A DNA stretch of 64,000 nt, taken from contig NZ_NESI01000009.1 in NCBI RefSeq assembly GCF_002778325.1, forward strand, positions 1 through 64,000. The letters run 5' to 3'. Position 1 is the stretch's first letter; each line of letters starts with the position of its first letter. The position numbers were made by a program, and so were the translations under genes. Positions 8,296-16,901 of the stretch are shown here, one piece after another. Under the pieces are notes generated by a model that had not been told where the DNA came from, made no database searches, and saw nothing but the letters and a program-made list of their open reading frames with translations. The DNA comes from Limnohabitans sp. B9-3 (GTDB lineage Bacteria; Pseudomonadota; Gammaproteobacteria; Burkholderiales; Burkholderiaceae_C).

Positions 8296-8515
8296 GGAAA
8301 ACCTTCAAAGATGCAGAACAAGACGAGATGCCTTGAATGGTTAGCATGCTACAAATTCAGGCTGCGACCCACACGCTCGTAAACCCTCAAACCATGGGCG
8401 AGATTTAGAAAAACTGTCGCCAATGGAACAGTGCAAAAACTTCTTTGTGTGACGATTGCCCGCCTGATGAGTGGCTAGTTCGTGGTCACTGGTCTTGATA
8501 CCAAGGAGTTCTTCG

Positions 8516-9493
8516 ATGAGAAAGTTCGTCACGTTTTCTAAACTGGTGCTGGGCGGTTTGGCCCTCACCTTGGCTGGCCAAGTGATGGCGCAGGCTTACC
8601 CCAATAAATCGATTCGCTTGATCGTGCCGTTCCCCCCAGGTGGTGGTAACGATGTGATCGCGCGCGTGATCGCGCAAAAGCTGGGCGAACGTTTGGGCCA
8701 ACAGGTGGTGGTCGATAACAAGGCGGGTGCCAATGGCATCGTCGGCTTGCAAGCCTTGATGGCCGCGCCGCCCGATGGCTACACCTTGGCCGTGGGCGCT
8801 GCCGGACCCTTGGCCGTCAACCCCAGTCTTTACGACAAGTTACCGTACGACCCGACCAAAGACTTTTCGCCGATCACCAACATGGTGAACTACCCGCTGC
8901 TCTTGGTCACGCACCCTTCTGTGCCTGTCAAAACCACGCAAGACGTGGTCAACCTCGCCAAGGCCAAGCCCGGCACCTTGTATTTCGCGTCGCCCGGCAG
9001 TGGTAACTCCGGCCACTTAGCCGGCGAGTTGTTCAACAACTTGGCCCGTGTGAAAACGGTGCATGTGCCTTACAAAGGGCAGGGCCCTGCTTTGTCGGAT
9101 TTGCTGTCAGGGCATGTGCAAATGCTCTACAGCAGCATTCCGTCGGTGATCTCGCAGGTCAAACAAGGTCAGCTCAATGCCATTGCGGTGGGTAGCGCCA
9201 AGCGCTTGCCCTCGTTGCCCGATGTGCCCACGATTTCGGAGTCGGGCGTGCCCGGCTACGAAGCGTATTCGTGGGTGGGCATGTTGGCCCCTGCCAAAAC
9301 GCCCAAAGACATCGTGAACAAACTCAATGCCGAGATTGTCGACATCCTGAAACAAAAAGATGTGGCGGACAAACTCAACCAGCAAGGTGCCTTGCCTGTG
9401 GGTGACACGCCGGAGCAGTTCGGCCTTTATATCAAGGCTGAAATTGACAAATGGGGCGCGGTGGTGCGCTCGGCCAACATCAAAGCAGATTGA
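8516..9493 (+). CDS. Bug-type periplasmic substrate receptor (TTT family)
   Basis: 325 aa from ATG 8516, preceded by AAGGAG at ideal spacing; the signal peptide MRKFVTFSKLVLGGLALTLA ends near VMAQA. YPNKSIRLIVPFPPGGGNDV, then PDGYTLAVGAAG and HVPYKGQGPALSDLLSGHV are the standard Bug motifs. It is divergent from the BKACE group across a 220-bp spacer and 5 bp ahead of the CMD-like gene. The ligand is unknown but probably a carboxylate feeding the local pathway. Confidence 0.88.
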   Translation: MRKFVTFSKLVLGGLALTLAGQVMAQAYPNKSIRLIVPFPPGGGNDVIARVIAQKLGERLGQQVVVDNKAGANGIVGLQALMAAPPDGYTLAVGAAGPLAVNPSLYDKLPYDPTKDFSPITNMVNYPLLLVTHPSVPVKTTQDVVNLAKAKPGTLYFASPGSGNSGHLAGELFNNLARVKTVHVPYKGQGPALSDLLSGHVQMLYSSIPSVISQVKQGQLNAIAVGSAKRLPSLPDVPTISESGVPGYEAYSWVGMLAPAKTPKDIVNKLNAEIVDILKQKDVADKLNQQGALPVGDTPEQFGLYIKAEIDKWGAVVRSANIKAD

Positions 9494-9498
9494 TTCAC

Positions 9499-10074
9499 AT
9501 GACACAAAAAAAATCTCAAGCCGTCAGCACTTCGGCTGCCAAGACCCTTGCCAAAAGTGAATCTAAGAAAGCAGCCCCCCAAAAGGTGCGTTCTGCCGCC
9601 TATAAAGCCGGATTGGCCATGCGCAGCAAAGTGCTGGGCGAAGACTACGTGGCACGCTCTTTTGAAAATGCGACCGACTTGAACATGCCGTTCCAAGAAC
9701 TCGCCACCGAGTTCGCCTGGGGCAGCGTTTGGACGCGCCCTGGCCTGTCGCTGCGTGAGCGCAGCTTGGCGACCTTGTCGATGTGCATCGCGTTGAACCG
9801 TCCCGCAGAAATCAAAATCCATCTACGCGGAGCCATTCGCAACGGCGTCACGCAAGTGGAGTTGCGCGAGCTGATCTTGCATTCGTTTTTGTACTGCGGC
9901 GGGCCTGCGGCTTTGGATGCCTACAAGGCGGTGCGCGACGAGTTGCCCTTGATTGCCGAGGTCGAGAAAGCGGCTAAAAAATTGGCTGCAGCCAAAAAGT
10001 CTTCACCCAAAAAGGCTTTACCCAAAACGGCCGAAGTGAAAAAAGCGGCGACCTCCAAAGTCGCTAAAAAATAG
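9499..10074 (+). CDS. Carboxymuconolactone-decarboxylase-like protein with Lys/Ala-rich tails
   Basis: 191 aa. Residues about 40–150 form a carboxymuconolactone decarboxylase/AhpD-like helical domain (FQELATEFAWGSVWTRPGLS, then LRERSLATLSMCIAL and EIKIHLRGAIRNGVT), close to PcaC. PcaC decarboxylates 4-carboxymuconolactone in the protocatechuate branch of the beta-ketoadipate pathway. No CxxC redox pair is seen in that helix, arguing against peroxidase activity. Both ends carry runs of Lys, Ala, Pro and Ser (KKAAKKLAAAKKSSPKK at the C-terminus), unlike typical PcaC. The last 11 bp overlap the convergent dehydrogenase gene. Confidence 0.8.
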   Translation: MTQKKSQAVSTSAAKTLAKSESKKAAPQKVRSAAYKAGLAMRSKVLGEDYVARSFENATDLNMPFQELATEFAWGSVWTRPGLSLRERSLATLSMCIALNRPAEIKIHLRGAIRNGVTQVELRELILHSFLYCGGPAALDAYKAVRDELPLIAEVEKAAKKLAAAKKSSPKKALPKTAEVKKAATSKVAKK

Positions 10075-10981
10075 ACTTTAAGCCAGCCATCGCACCCATC
10101 ACTTCGGCGGTGGATGCGGTGTCTTCTTGTGACAGGCCCTGCGCCATCGCTGCGGTGTAAACCGAGGCCGCGGCAGAAAACAAAGGCGTGGGGCAGTCGA
10201 CCGACTTGGCCATGTCCCCGATCACTTCCATGTCTTTTTGCCACACCTCCACCTTCATGGTGGGCGGTGAGTATTGGCGCTCGAGCATCATGGCCATGCG
10301 CAAGCGCATCACGCCCGTGCCGATGACGGGGCTGTTGCCAAACAGCTTGAGCACCTCGCGTGGGTCCAAGCCCATCTTGCGCGCCAAGGTGACCGACTCG
10401 GCATAGGCCACGTTGTAAATGGCCACCAAGTGGTTGGCCGCAAACTTCATCTTGGTGCCGCTGCCGTAGGGGCCAACATAAGGCACGTTGTCGGTGAACA
10501 CCTGCAACACAGGCCGCACCTTTTTGTAAGCCGCTTGGGTGCCACTGACAAACACCGTCCAAGCCCGCTCTTTGATGCGCACCGCCGTGCCGCTGATGGG
10601 GGCGTCTAGTGTGCTCACGCCTACCTTGCGCAGTTGTAGAGCGCAGGCATCTTTGTCGGCCATGGGCAAGGTGCTGGTTTCAATCACGATTTGCTGTGCG
10701 GGCCGAATTGCTTTGGGCACCGAAGCAATGGCCTCGGTCACCAGTGACAAGGCCTTGGAGGTCGACAACGACACGATCAAAACTTGCGCTTGCGCGGCCA
10801 CGTCTGCCGCATTGGGCAAGGGCTGCCCGCCTGCTTTTTTCAGTCGTTTCTGGGTTTTGGCGTCCACATCAAAACCGCACACGGTGTAACCCGCTTTGAG
10901 CAGTTCTTCGGCCATCGTGCCGCCCATGATGCCTAGGCCAATCACACCCACAGTGGGGCGCGTTGTAGATGGGGTCGCCAT
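10064..10981 (-). CDS. NAD(P)-dependent 3-hydroxyisobutyrate-dehydrogenase-like oxidoreductase
   Basis: 305 aa from ATG 10981 (MATPSTTRPTVGVIGLGIMG); an upstream extension to 11029 runs into the next gene and lacks the family start. It shows the Rossmann GLGIMGGTMAEELL motif, the substrate loop LDAPISGTAVR and the catalytic helix GSGTKMKFAANHLVAIYN. It is a paralogue of the enzyme at 5442 and the last gene of the minus-strand dioxygenase group, 5 bp after the HbpS-like gene. It probably oxidises a small hydroxy acid of the pathway. Confidence 0.85.
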   Translation of the reverse strand: MATPSTTRPTVGVIGLGIMGGTMAEELLKAGYTVCGFDVDAKTQKRLKKAGGQPLPNAADVAAQAQVLIVSLSTSKALSLVTEAIASVPKAIRPAQQIVIETSTLPMADKDACALQLRKVGVSTLDAPISGTAVRIKERAWTVFVSGTQAAYKKVRPVLQVFTDNVPYVGPYGSGTKMKFAANHLVAIYNVAYAESVTLARKMGLDPREVLKLFGNSPVIGTGVMRLRMAMMLERQYSPPTMKVEVWQKDMEVIGDMAKSVDCPTPLFSAAASVYTAAMAQGLSQEDTASTAEVMGAMAGLKSIF

Positions 10982-10986
10982 GCTGT

Positions 10987-11409
10987 TTAGCCCACCACCA
11001 AGCCAGCGGCTTGAATACCAGCCATGCAAATGGCTTCGTCTTCATCGCCCGTGCCACCGCTGGCACCGGCTGCACCGATGACCTGGCCTTGTGCATCTTT
11101 GATCAATACCGCGCCGGGTTGCGCCAAGAACTTGCCATCGGCAGAAGCCGCCAGCGAGATGAAGAAGGTGGGGTTGTCTTTGGCGCGTTCAGCCAAGGCA
11201 CGGCTGGAGGTGCCCATGCCCACTGCGCCCCAGGCCTTGCCGCGTGCGATGTCAAAGCGGAACATGCTGGCGCCGTCTTCGCGTGCAAAGGCCACCATCT
11301 GGCCAGAGGCATCCAGCACCACCACGCCCATGGGTTTGTAGTTGGCTGCGCGTGCGTTTTGGAGGGCACCTTGCAAGATTTGAGTGGCTTGTTCGAGGGT
11401 GAGGGACAT
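10987..11409 (-). CDS. GlcG/HbpS-family (DUF336) protein
   Basis: 140 aa, with the family core GVVVLDASGQMVAFAREDGA, then RGKAWGAVGMGTSSRAL and PGAVLIKDAQGQVIGAAGASGGTGDEDE near the C-terminus. GlcG/HbpS proteins are small alpha/beta proteins; some bind haem and others sit in catabolic operons with unknown roles. The position between a Bug receptor and a dehydrogenase suggests an accessory role in substrate handling. No signal peptide is visible. Confidence 0.8.
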   Translation of the reverse strand: MSLTLEQATQILQGALQNARAANYKPMGVVVLDASGQMVAFAREDGASMFRFDIARGKAWGAVGMGTSSRALAERAKDNPTFFISLAASADGKFLAQPGAVLIKDAQGQVIGAAGASGGTGDEDEAICMAGIQAAGLVVG

Positions 11410-11461
11410 GAAATTTCCTTGAGAGTCAAAAAGTAAAGGGGTTGAAAGAACGGCCGAAAGC

Positions 11462-12448
11462 TTAGTCGATGGTGACGCCGCCGGTCTTGATGACCTGACG
11501 CCAACGTTCGGTGTCTTCCTTCATCCATTGCGCCATTTCTTCGGGGGTGTTGCCCACGGGTTCAGCGCCGACTTCGGCGAAGCGACGCGCCATCTCGGGC
11601 GTGCGCAAAATCTCACCGATCAGAGCGGACAAGCGGTTGACGATGGCAGCGGGTGTTTTGGGGGGCGCCACCATGGCAAACCACGCCACCGCCACCACAC
11701 CCGGGACGATTTCTTGCATGGCAGGAATGTTGGGCATGCTGGTGATGCGTTTGGCGCTGGTCACAGCCAGTACCTTGAGTTTGCCGCTGCGTAAATGCGC
11801 CGAGGCTTGCGCCACGTTGCCAAACATCACGTTGACATGGCCTGCCAACAAATCGGCCACGGCGGGGGCATCGCCTTTGTAGGGCACATGCACCATTTTC
11901 ACGCCGGTTTTTTGCTTGAACAGCTCGGCCGTCAGGTGCGCGGTGGAGCCGTTGCCTTGTGAGGCGTAGCTGAGCTTGTCGGGGTTGGCCTTGGCGTAGG
12001 CGATCAGCTCTTGCACGGTGCTCACGGGCACCGAGGGATGCACCATCAAGGCATTGGGTACCAACGACAAAATCGTGATCGGTACAAACTTTGACGGTTC
12101 GTAATTGAGCTTGGGGTACAGGCTCACGTTGATCGACAAGGGGGGTGGTGGGGCGGCCATCAGGGTGTAGCCATCGGGCTCGGCATTGAAAACAAATTCG
12201 GCGGCAATGTTGCCTGCTGCGCCCGGTTTGTTCTCGATCACGATGCTTTGTCCGAGCTTGGCCATCAAGGCCTCAGAGATCAAGCGCGGAAACAAATCAG
12301 CGCTACCACCCGCAGGGTTGGGCACGATGATCTTGATGGTTTTTTGCGGCCAAGCAGCATTGCTTTGCGCTTGGGCGTGTGTGGCAGACAAGGGCAAGGC
12401 GAGCGCGATGGATGTGCTTAAAAATTCACGGCGGTTAGCGTGTGTCAT
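11462..12448 (-). CDS. Bug-type periplasmic substrate receptor (TTT family)
   Basis: 328 aa. A twin-arginine-like start (MTHANRREFLSTSIALALPL) leads into the signal peptide, then NAAWPQKTIKIIVPNPAGGSADLFPRL, PDGYTLMAAPPP and HVPYKGDAPAVADLLAGHV. It is co-oriented with the dioxygenase genes just upstream (gap 29 bp) and the HbpS-like gene downstream. It may bring in the aromatic acid that the dioxygenase attacks; this is inferred from context only. Confidence 0.87.
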   Translation of the reverse strand: MTHANRREFLSTSIALALPLSATHAQAQSNAAWPQKTIKIIVPNPAGGSADLFPRLISEALMAKLGQSIVIENKPGAAGNIAAEFVFNAEPDGYTLMAAPPPPLSINVSLYPKLNYEPSKFVPITILSLVPNALMVHPSVPVSTVQELIAYAKANPDKLSYASQGNGSTAHLTAELFKQKTGVKMVHVPYKGDAPAVADLLAGHVNVMFGNVAQASAHLRSGKLKVLAVTSAKRITSMPNIPAMQEIVPGVVAVAWFAMVAPPKTPAAIVNRLSALIGEILRTPEMARRFAEVGAEPVGNTPEEMAQWMKEDTERWRQVIKTGGVTID

Positions 12449-12477
12449 GTGGCGTCTCTTGGAGTTTGTGGTGTGGT

Positions 12478-12960
12478 TTAGATGGGAATGACCAGCAAGG
12501 TCTCGATGATGCGCGAGTCGTACAAAAACAAACGTTGTTTGAATTTCGGACCTTCGGAGGTGATGAGCACCTCGTCATGGCATTGACCTGTCGAGAAGAT
12601 TTTCATATCGCCATCCAGGGCCATGGTGCGCACCACCAAGTAGTTGGAACGCACGTGCAACACTCCGTTTTCCTCACCCACAATTTGCACACCCGACACG
12701 ATGTGTCGGTAGTGGTGTGGCTCGTAAATGTTGGCAATGCGCATGGACTTGATGCGGTCACGCAGCTGCGCGGCGCTGCGGCTGTCGATGACTGCCATGG
12801 GCAGATCGCGGTCGTGGTTGAAGCGCGATTTCACGGTGTAGCGGCCCTCGGGCAGCAGCAAGTCGGCAATGGCTTCGACGCGGTCTTCGTCAATGGCGCG
12901 CGCCCATTCGTAGATCAAGTTCTCGACGGCTCTGAAGTGGGTGTCGTGGTGCGGGGTCAT
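12478..12960 (-). CDS. Aromatic ring-hydroxylating dioxygenase, small (beta) subunit
   Basis: 160 aa from ATG 12960; the ATGA at 12960–12957 overlaps the stop of the alpha subunit, a classic coupled pair. FRAVENLIYEWARAIDEDRV and the later RIANIYEPHHYRHIVSG and VRSNYLVVRTM segments match the NTF2-like beta subunits of Rieske dioxygenases, which stabilise the alpha3beta3 hexamer. The longer frame to 12993 was rejected because the coupling fixes the start. Confidence 0.85.
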   Translation of the reverse strand: MTPHHDTHFRAVENLIYEWARAIDEDRVEAIADLLLPEGRYTVKSRFNHDRDLPMAVIDSRSAAQLRDRIKSMRIANIYEPHHYRHIVSGVQIVGEENGVLHVRSNYLVVRTMALDGDMKIFSTGQCHDEVLITSEGPKFKQRLFLYDSRIIETLLVIPI

Positions 12961-14252
12961 GCTAGGCCCATGTCTAAACGGTAGTTGTGCCAAAAGTTAC
13001 GGATCGCGCGCTCGGACAGTTTGGTGTTGCCGCCGCTCTCCAAGGTTTTACCGCCCATCTCAATGAACGATTCACCGCTCTGGCCATCGGCCATGGCGCG
13101 TTGCATCATTTCGCACACGGCCGCGTCTTCGACCGAAATCATGCCGGCGGAGCCTGCCAAATTGGCTTGCACCAAACGGGTCTGGGTGGTGGCGTCGTCG
13201 TCGTCGGCAAAGCCGAAATAGGTCCATACCAAGTCGGACTCGCCGACGCCACGCGGGATGAGTTGCCGCGTGGCCAAGCTGTTGGCAATTTGGTGCAACA
13301 CAAACGAGGGGTAGGTGGTGAGCACTTGCACGCTCACGCCGTCGCCAAACTCGTCGCGCCATTTCAAGATGCTGGGGTCTTCCAGTTTCATATCGTCGTT
13401 GACGGAGCGCAAGGCTGAGCTGGTGGTGTCGAAGTCTGCCGACTTTTTCTCAGTGCCCGCCTTGGTATAGAAATACACATGGCGGCCGCTTTTGTCCAAG
13501 GTCATGCCCGACTCTTGCGATTGGCGCGACAAACCAAAGGTGCCGTAAAACGTGTGCAAGATATTGGCGTGGTATGAGTCGCGTGGGTTCTCGTGGTACG
13601 TCTTCCAATTGGCGTGAATGCGCTGGGTGTCGTACCCCAGCACCTTGAGTGGCTTGTGCAGCACGCGGCGAATGCCTTGCGCCACGTCGCCCAACCAGTC
13701 TTCGAGCGGTTCTACCTCGTCAGAAAACGTTGCGAACACCAAGCCACAAAAGGTAGCGACGCGCAATTTTTGCAGGCCGTGCTCGGACAGCTGAAAGTCT
13801 TTGGGCAGCCCGCCTTCGCCGCGCAGGCCGTGGCTGAAGGCCGCGTGGGTGAGGTCGCCTTTGAGGTTGTAGTTCCACGCGTGGTAAACGCAATAGAGCT
13901 TTTTGACTTTGCCAAAGGCGTCGCGGCACAGCATGTTGCCTCGGTGCGCGCAGCGGTTGACCACCACATGCAGCGAGCCATCTTCGGCCCGTGTTAGCAC
14001 CACCGACTGCTCGCCAATGTAGGTTGTTTTGAAGCTGCCAACGTCGGGCACTTCGGCCTCTAAACCGACGTAATGCCACGCTTTGCCTCTGAAAATTTTG
14101 CTCTGTTCTTGGGCGTAAATATCGGGGTCGGTGTAGACCCAATACGGCGCACGCGTGTAGCCCTCGGCGGGCCAAGTGCGGGGCGCTGCTGCTTTATGGC
14201 TCAGGGGGCCGTGAACGACGGCCTCATGAAAGGAGGTGTTGGACGTAGACAT
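12957..14252 (-). CDS. Aromatic ring-hydroxylating dioxygenase, large (alpha) subunit
   Basis: 431 aa. The Rieske [2Fe-2S] ligands are C101, H103, C121 and H124 (NRCAHRGNML and YCVYHAWNYN). The mononuclear iron site is in ENPRDSYHANILHTF, with D225, H228 and H233. The closest named relatives by motif are anthranilate, salicylate and terephthalate type oxygenases, which add O2 to an aromatic acid. No ferredoxin or reductase gene is in the window, so electrons must come from elsewhere. It lies between two Bug receptor genes in a single minus-strand group, with 21 bp to the upstream Bug gene. Confidence 0.88.
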   Translation of the reverse strand: MSTSNTSFHEAVVHGPLSHKAAAPRTWPAEGYTRAPYWVYTDPDIYAQEQSKIFRGKAWHYVGLEAEVPDVGSFKTTYIGEQSVVLTRAEDGSLHVVVNRCAHRGNMLCRDAFGKVKKLYCVYHAWNYNLKGDLTHAAFSHGLRGEGGLPKDFQLSEHGLQKLRVATFCGLVFATFSDEVEPLEDWLGDVAQGIRRVLHKPLKVLGYDTQRIHANWKTYHENPRDSYHANILHTFYGTFGLSRQSQESGMTLDKSGRHVYFYTKAGTEKKSADFDTTSSALRSVNDDMKLEDPSILKWRDEFGDGVSVQVLTTYPSFVLHQIANSLATRQLIPRGVGESDLVWTYFGFADDDDATTQTRLVQANLAGSAGMISVEDAAVCEMMQRAMADGQSGESFIEMGGKTLESGGNTKLSERAIRNFWHNYRLDMGLA

Positions 14253-14273
14253 GGGTTGGCTGAATGCGTGGAA

Positions 14274-15245
14274 TCAATCAATCGAGATTTTTTCGTCTTT
14301 CACGATCTTGGCCATGGCCGGAATTTCGGTTTTGAGCCATTGCCCAAATTGCTCGGGTGTCATGGGTGAGGGCTCTGCGCCCAAGGTGGTCAGGCGCTCT
14401 TTGACATCGGGCAGTGCGGTGATGCGCATCAACTCGGCATTGAGCTTGTCCACGATGGCTTTGGGAGTGCCCGCAGGGGCCAACAAGCCCTGCCAACTGC
14501 CGGTCAAAAAGCCGGGCAAGGTCTCGCCCACGGTGGGCACGTTGCTGAGTTGCGCGTTGCGTTTGGCGCTGGATAGGGCAATGAGTTTGATCTTGCCCGA
14601 CTTGACGTGTGGGTAGGTGGCGACCATGCCGTTGAAGGTCACGTCCACTTGGCCGCCGATCAAATCGGTCATGGCTTGTGCGCCGCCTTTGTAGGGCACG
14701 TAGCCCCATTCGATGCCACTGCGTTGGGCAAACACCACGCCTGCCAAGTGCGTGGCGCTGCCCATGCCTGCGGCAGCTGCATAGTTGAGCTTGCCTTTTT
14801 GCGCTTTGGCGTAGGCGATGAGTTCGGCTGTCGTGTTCGCCGGTACTTTGTCGCTGACGACCAACAGGTGGGGTGAGTAGCCCACCATGGCCACGGGCGC
14901 AAAGTCGGTCAACACGTTGAAGGGCAGTTTATAAAGCGCAGGGCTGATGACCAAGTTGCCCACATCCATCAGCACCAAGGTGTGGCCGTCTGGCGCTGAC
15001 TTGGCGCCTGCATCGGCGCCTACGTTGCCACTCGAGCCCGCGCGGTTGTCGATCACCACAGGCTGGCCCCAAGACTCGGTCATTTTTTGACCGATCAAGC
15101 GGGCCAGCACATCAGAGGTGCCGCCGGCTGGAAAGGGAACGATGATTTTGATGGGCTTGTCGGGGTAAGCGTGTGCCAAAGGGGCAAACAGCGCGGCCAA
15201 TAAGAGGAAAAACGAGAGGGGAAGAGCGGTCAATTTTTTCAACAT
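14274..15245 (-). CDS. Bug-type periplasmic substrate receptor (TTT family)
   Basis: 323 aa, signal peptide MLKKLTALPLSFFLLLAALF ending near AHA, then YPDKPIKIIVPFPAGGTSDVLAR, PDGHTLVLMDVGN and YVPYKGGAQAMTDLIGGQV. It is the first gene of the minus-strand dioxygenase group, divergent from the crotonase across a 142-bp spacer. Four Bug genes in 9 kb suggest several related ligands or receptor redundancy. Confidence 0.88.
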   Translation of the reverse strand: MLKKLTALPLSFFLLLAALFAPLAHAYPDKPIKIIVPFPAGGTSDVLARLIGQKMTESWGQPVVIDNRAGSSGNVGADAGAKSAPDGHTLVLMDVGNLVISPALYKLPFNVLTDFAPVAMVGYSPHLLVVSDKVPANTTAELIAYAKAQKGKLNYAAAAGMGSATHLAGVVFAQRSGIEWGYVPYKGGAQAMTDLIGGQVDVTFNGMVATYPHVKSGKIKLIALSSAKRNAQLSNVPTVGETLPGFLTGSWQGLLAPAGTPKAIVDKLNAELMRITALPDVKERLTTLGAEPSPMTPEQFGQWLKTEIPAMAKIVKDEKISID

Positions 15246-15387
15246 GAAAACATCCTAGTTACCCAATGAACTATCGCCGCAAGCTGGGTGTTTTTTAATC
15301 ACCAAGGCGACAGCGCGGCAGGGCTTGCCCTCTGGTCAGCGCTGCGCTAACCACGTAAGTTGATGCATCTCCAATGAAGAGCTTTTT

Positions 15388-16209
15388 ATGACCGACACAC
15401 ACGCCGAAAACAACATCCATCCCGAAGGCAGCATTGACACGGAGGTGCGTGGCCATGTGCTGCTGATTGCCATCAACCGGCCCAACAAGCGCAACGGTTT
15501 CACGCCCAAGATGTTCCGAGAATTGGGCGAGGCCTACACCCGCCTCGACGACGACCCAACGCTGCGCGTGGGCTTGCTGCATGCCAAAGGCGCACATTTC
15601 ACGGCAGGTTTGGATTTACCGTCCATCGCGCCGCTGATGCGCCGTGGTGAGAAAGCGGTGCCCATGGGGCTGGTGGACCCGTGCGATCTTGGCATCGCGG
15701 GTTATCGGCGTCGTACCAAGCCGATGGTGGTGGCGGTGCAAGGCATCACCTACACCTTGGGCATTGAGCTGATGCTGGCCGCCGACATCGTGGTGGCTGC
15801 CGACGATTGCCGTTTCTCACAGCTCGAAGTCAAGCGCGGCATCATGGCCACGGGTGGCGCGACCTTGCGCATGGCCGAGCGCGCGGGCTTGGGCAATGCC
15901 ATGCTCCATTTGCTCACTGGCGATGTGTTTGATGCCGCCGAGGCGCTGCGTCTGAACTTTGTGCAAAAAGTTGTGCCTGCCGGTCAAGAGCTAGAGGCTG
16001 CCCTGGCCATTGCCAACGCGATTGCCGCGCAAGCGCCTTTGGCGGTGGTGGCAACGCGTCTGAATGTGTTGAAAGCCGTGGAGCACGGCCCCGTGGTGGC
16101 CATGCATGAGTTCATTGCCACACAACAACTCTTATCCAACAGCGAAGACGCCAAAGAGGGTGTGCTGTCGTTTGTTGAGAAGCGTGATGCGAAATTTACG
16201 GGGCGTTGA
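15388..16209 (+). CDS. Crotonase-family enzyme (enoyl-CoA hydratase/isomerase)
   Basis: 273 aa. The oxyanion-hole segments are AKGAHFTAGLDLPSI (about residues 70–84) and MLAADIVVAADDCRFSQLEVKRGI, as in enoyl-CoA hydratases. Family members hydrate enoyl-CoA or perform related acyl-CoA reactions. It could work on CoA intermediates of the neighbouring pathway, but no CoA ligase is near, so the link is positional only. No strong ribosome binding site was seen (GAAGAG a few bases upstream of the ATG). Confidence 0.82.
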   Translation: MTDTHAENNIHPEGSIDTEVRGHVLLIAINRPNKRNGFTPKMFRELGEAYTRLDDDPTLRVGLLHAKGAHFTAGLDLPSIAPLMRRGEKAVPMGLVDPCDLGIAGYRRRTKPMVVAVQGITYTLGIELMLAADIVVAADDCRFSQLEVKRGIMATGGATLRMAERAGLGNAMLHLLTGDVFDAAEALRLNFVQKVVPAGQELEAALAIANAIAAQAPLAVVATRLNVLKAVEHGPVVAMHEFIATQQLLSNSEDAKEGVLSFVEKRDAKFTGR

Positions 16210-16272
16210 TGCGTTGGCCAAACTGGGCTGGAGCGAAGCTCCAAGCCCGGCCTTCAGGCAACGCCAATTGAC

Positions 16273-16890
16273 TCAGAGTTGTGGCGAGCGTTCTAGCTTG
16301 CTGAGGTCAAAGCCTTGCGCGCTCAATCGTTTGAGCAAAGCGTTGTAGGCGTTGGCATCCACCGTCGGGGTGCGCGACAGCACCCACAGGTATTCGCGGG
16401 AAGGTTCACTGACAGCGGCGAGCTGGTAGTTGTCATCCAGGTCAATCACCCAGTAATCCCCCCAGACCAGCGGCAACCAGCCCAGCCATGCGGGGGCAAA
16501 ACGTACTTTGAGTTTGGGTGAGGTGTTGGCCCCAATTTGTCGCGCTAAACCCAAGGCATTGATTTCTTCTCCGCTCTCGGTGACGCAACGGTTCAGCACC
16601 TGTACCGTGCCGTCGGCTTGTGGTGTGTATTGGGCCCGGGTGTTGCGAGCACATCTGCGTTGAAAAATGTTGGGATATTTGGCAACTTCATACCAAGTGC
16701 CCATATAGCGGGGCACATCGATGCTGGCAATGCTGACCACGTCAGGCCGTGTAGGGGTCGCCAGGTTTGTTGCTGGGGGGCGGTCGCTTGTCTGCGCGTG
16801 CAAATGCGCCAACGACAGCGCGCCGAATGACGCGCCCACAACCATCACCCAACGCGACAACACGAACAAATGACGCAAAGAAAGTGTCAT
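16273..16890 (-). CDS. Bacterial lipocalin (Blc-like)
   Basis: 205 aa from ATG 16890. A signal peptide is followed by the lipocalin signature GTWYEVAKYPNIFQRRC, then QYTPQADGTVQVLNRC, WGDYWVIDLDDNYQLAAVSEPSREYLWVLSR and a C-terminal helix. Blc-type lipocalins bind lysophospholipids or fatty acids at the envelope. There is no lipobox cysteine at the predicted cleavage site, so it may be periplasmic and not a lipoprotein. A longer frame to 17115 runs into yggT and was rejected. The yggT gene lies 11 bp upstream on the same strand. Confidence 0.85.
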   Translation of the reverse strand: MTLSLRHLFVLSRWVMVVGASFGALSLAHLHAQTSDRPPATNLATPTRPDVVSIASIDVPRYMGTWYEVAKYPNIFQRRCARNTRAQYTPQADGTVQVLNRCVTESGEEINALGLARQIGANTSPKLKVRFAPAWLGWLPLVWGDYWVIDLDDNYQLAAVSEPSREYLWVLSRTPTVDANAYNALLKRLSAQGFDLSKLERSPQL

Positions 16891-16901
16891 GGCTGATTCC
16901 T

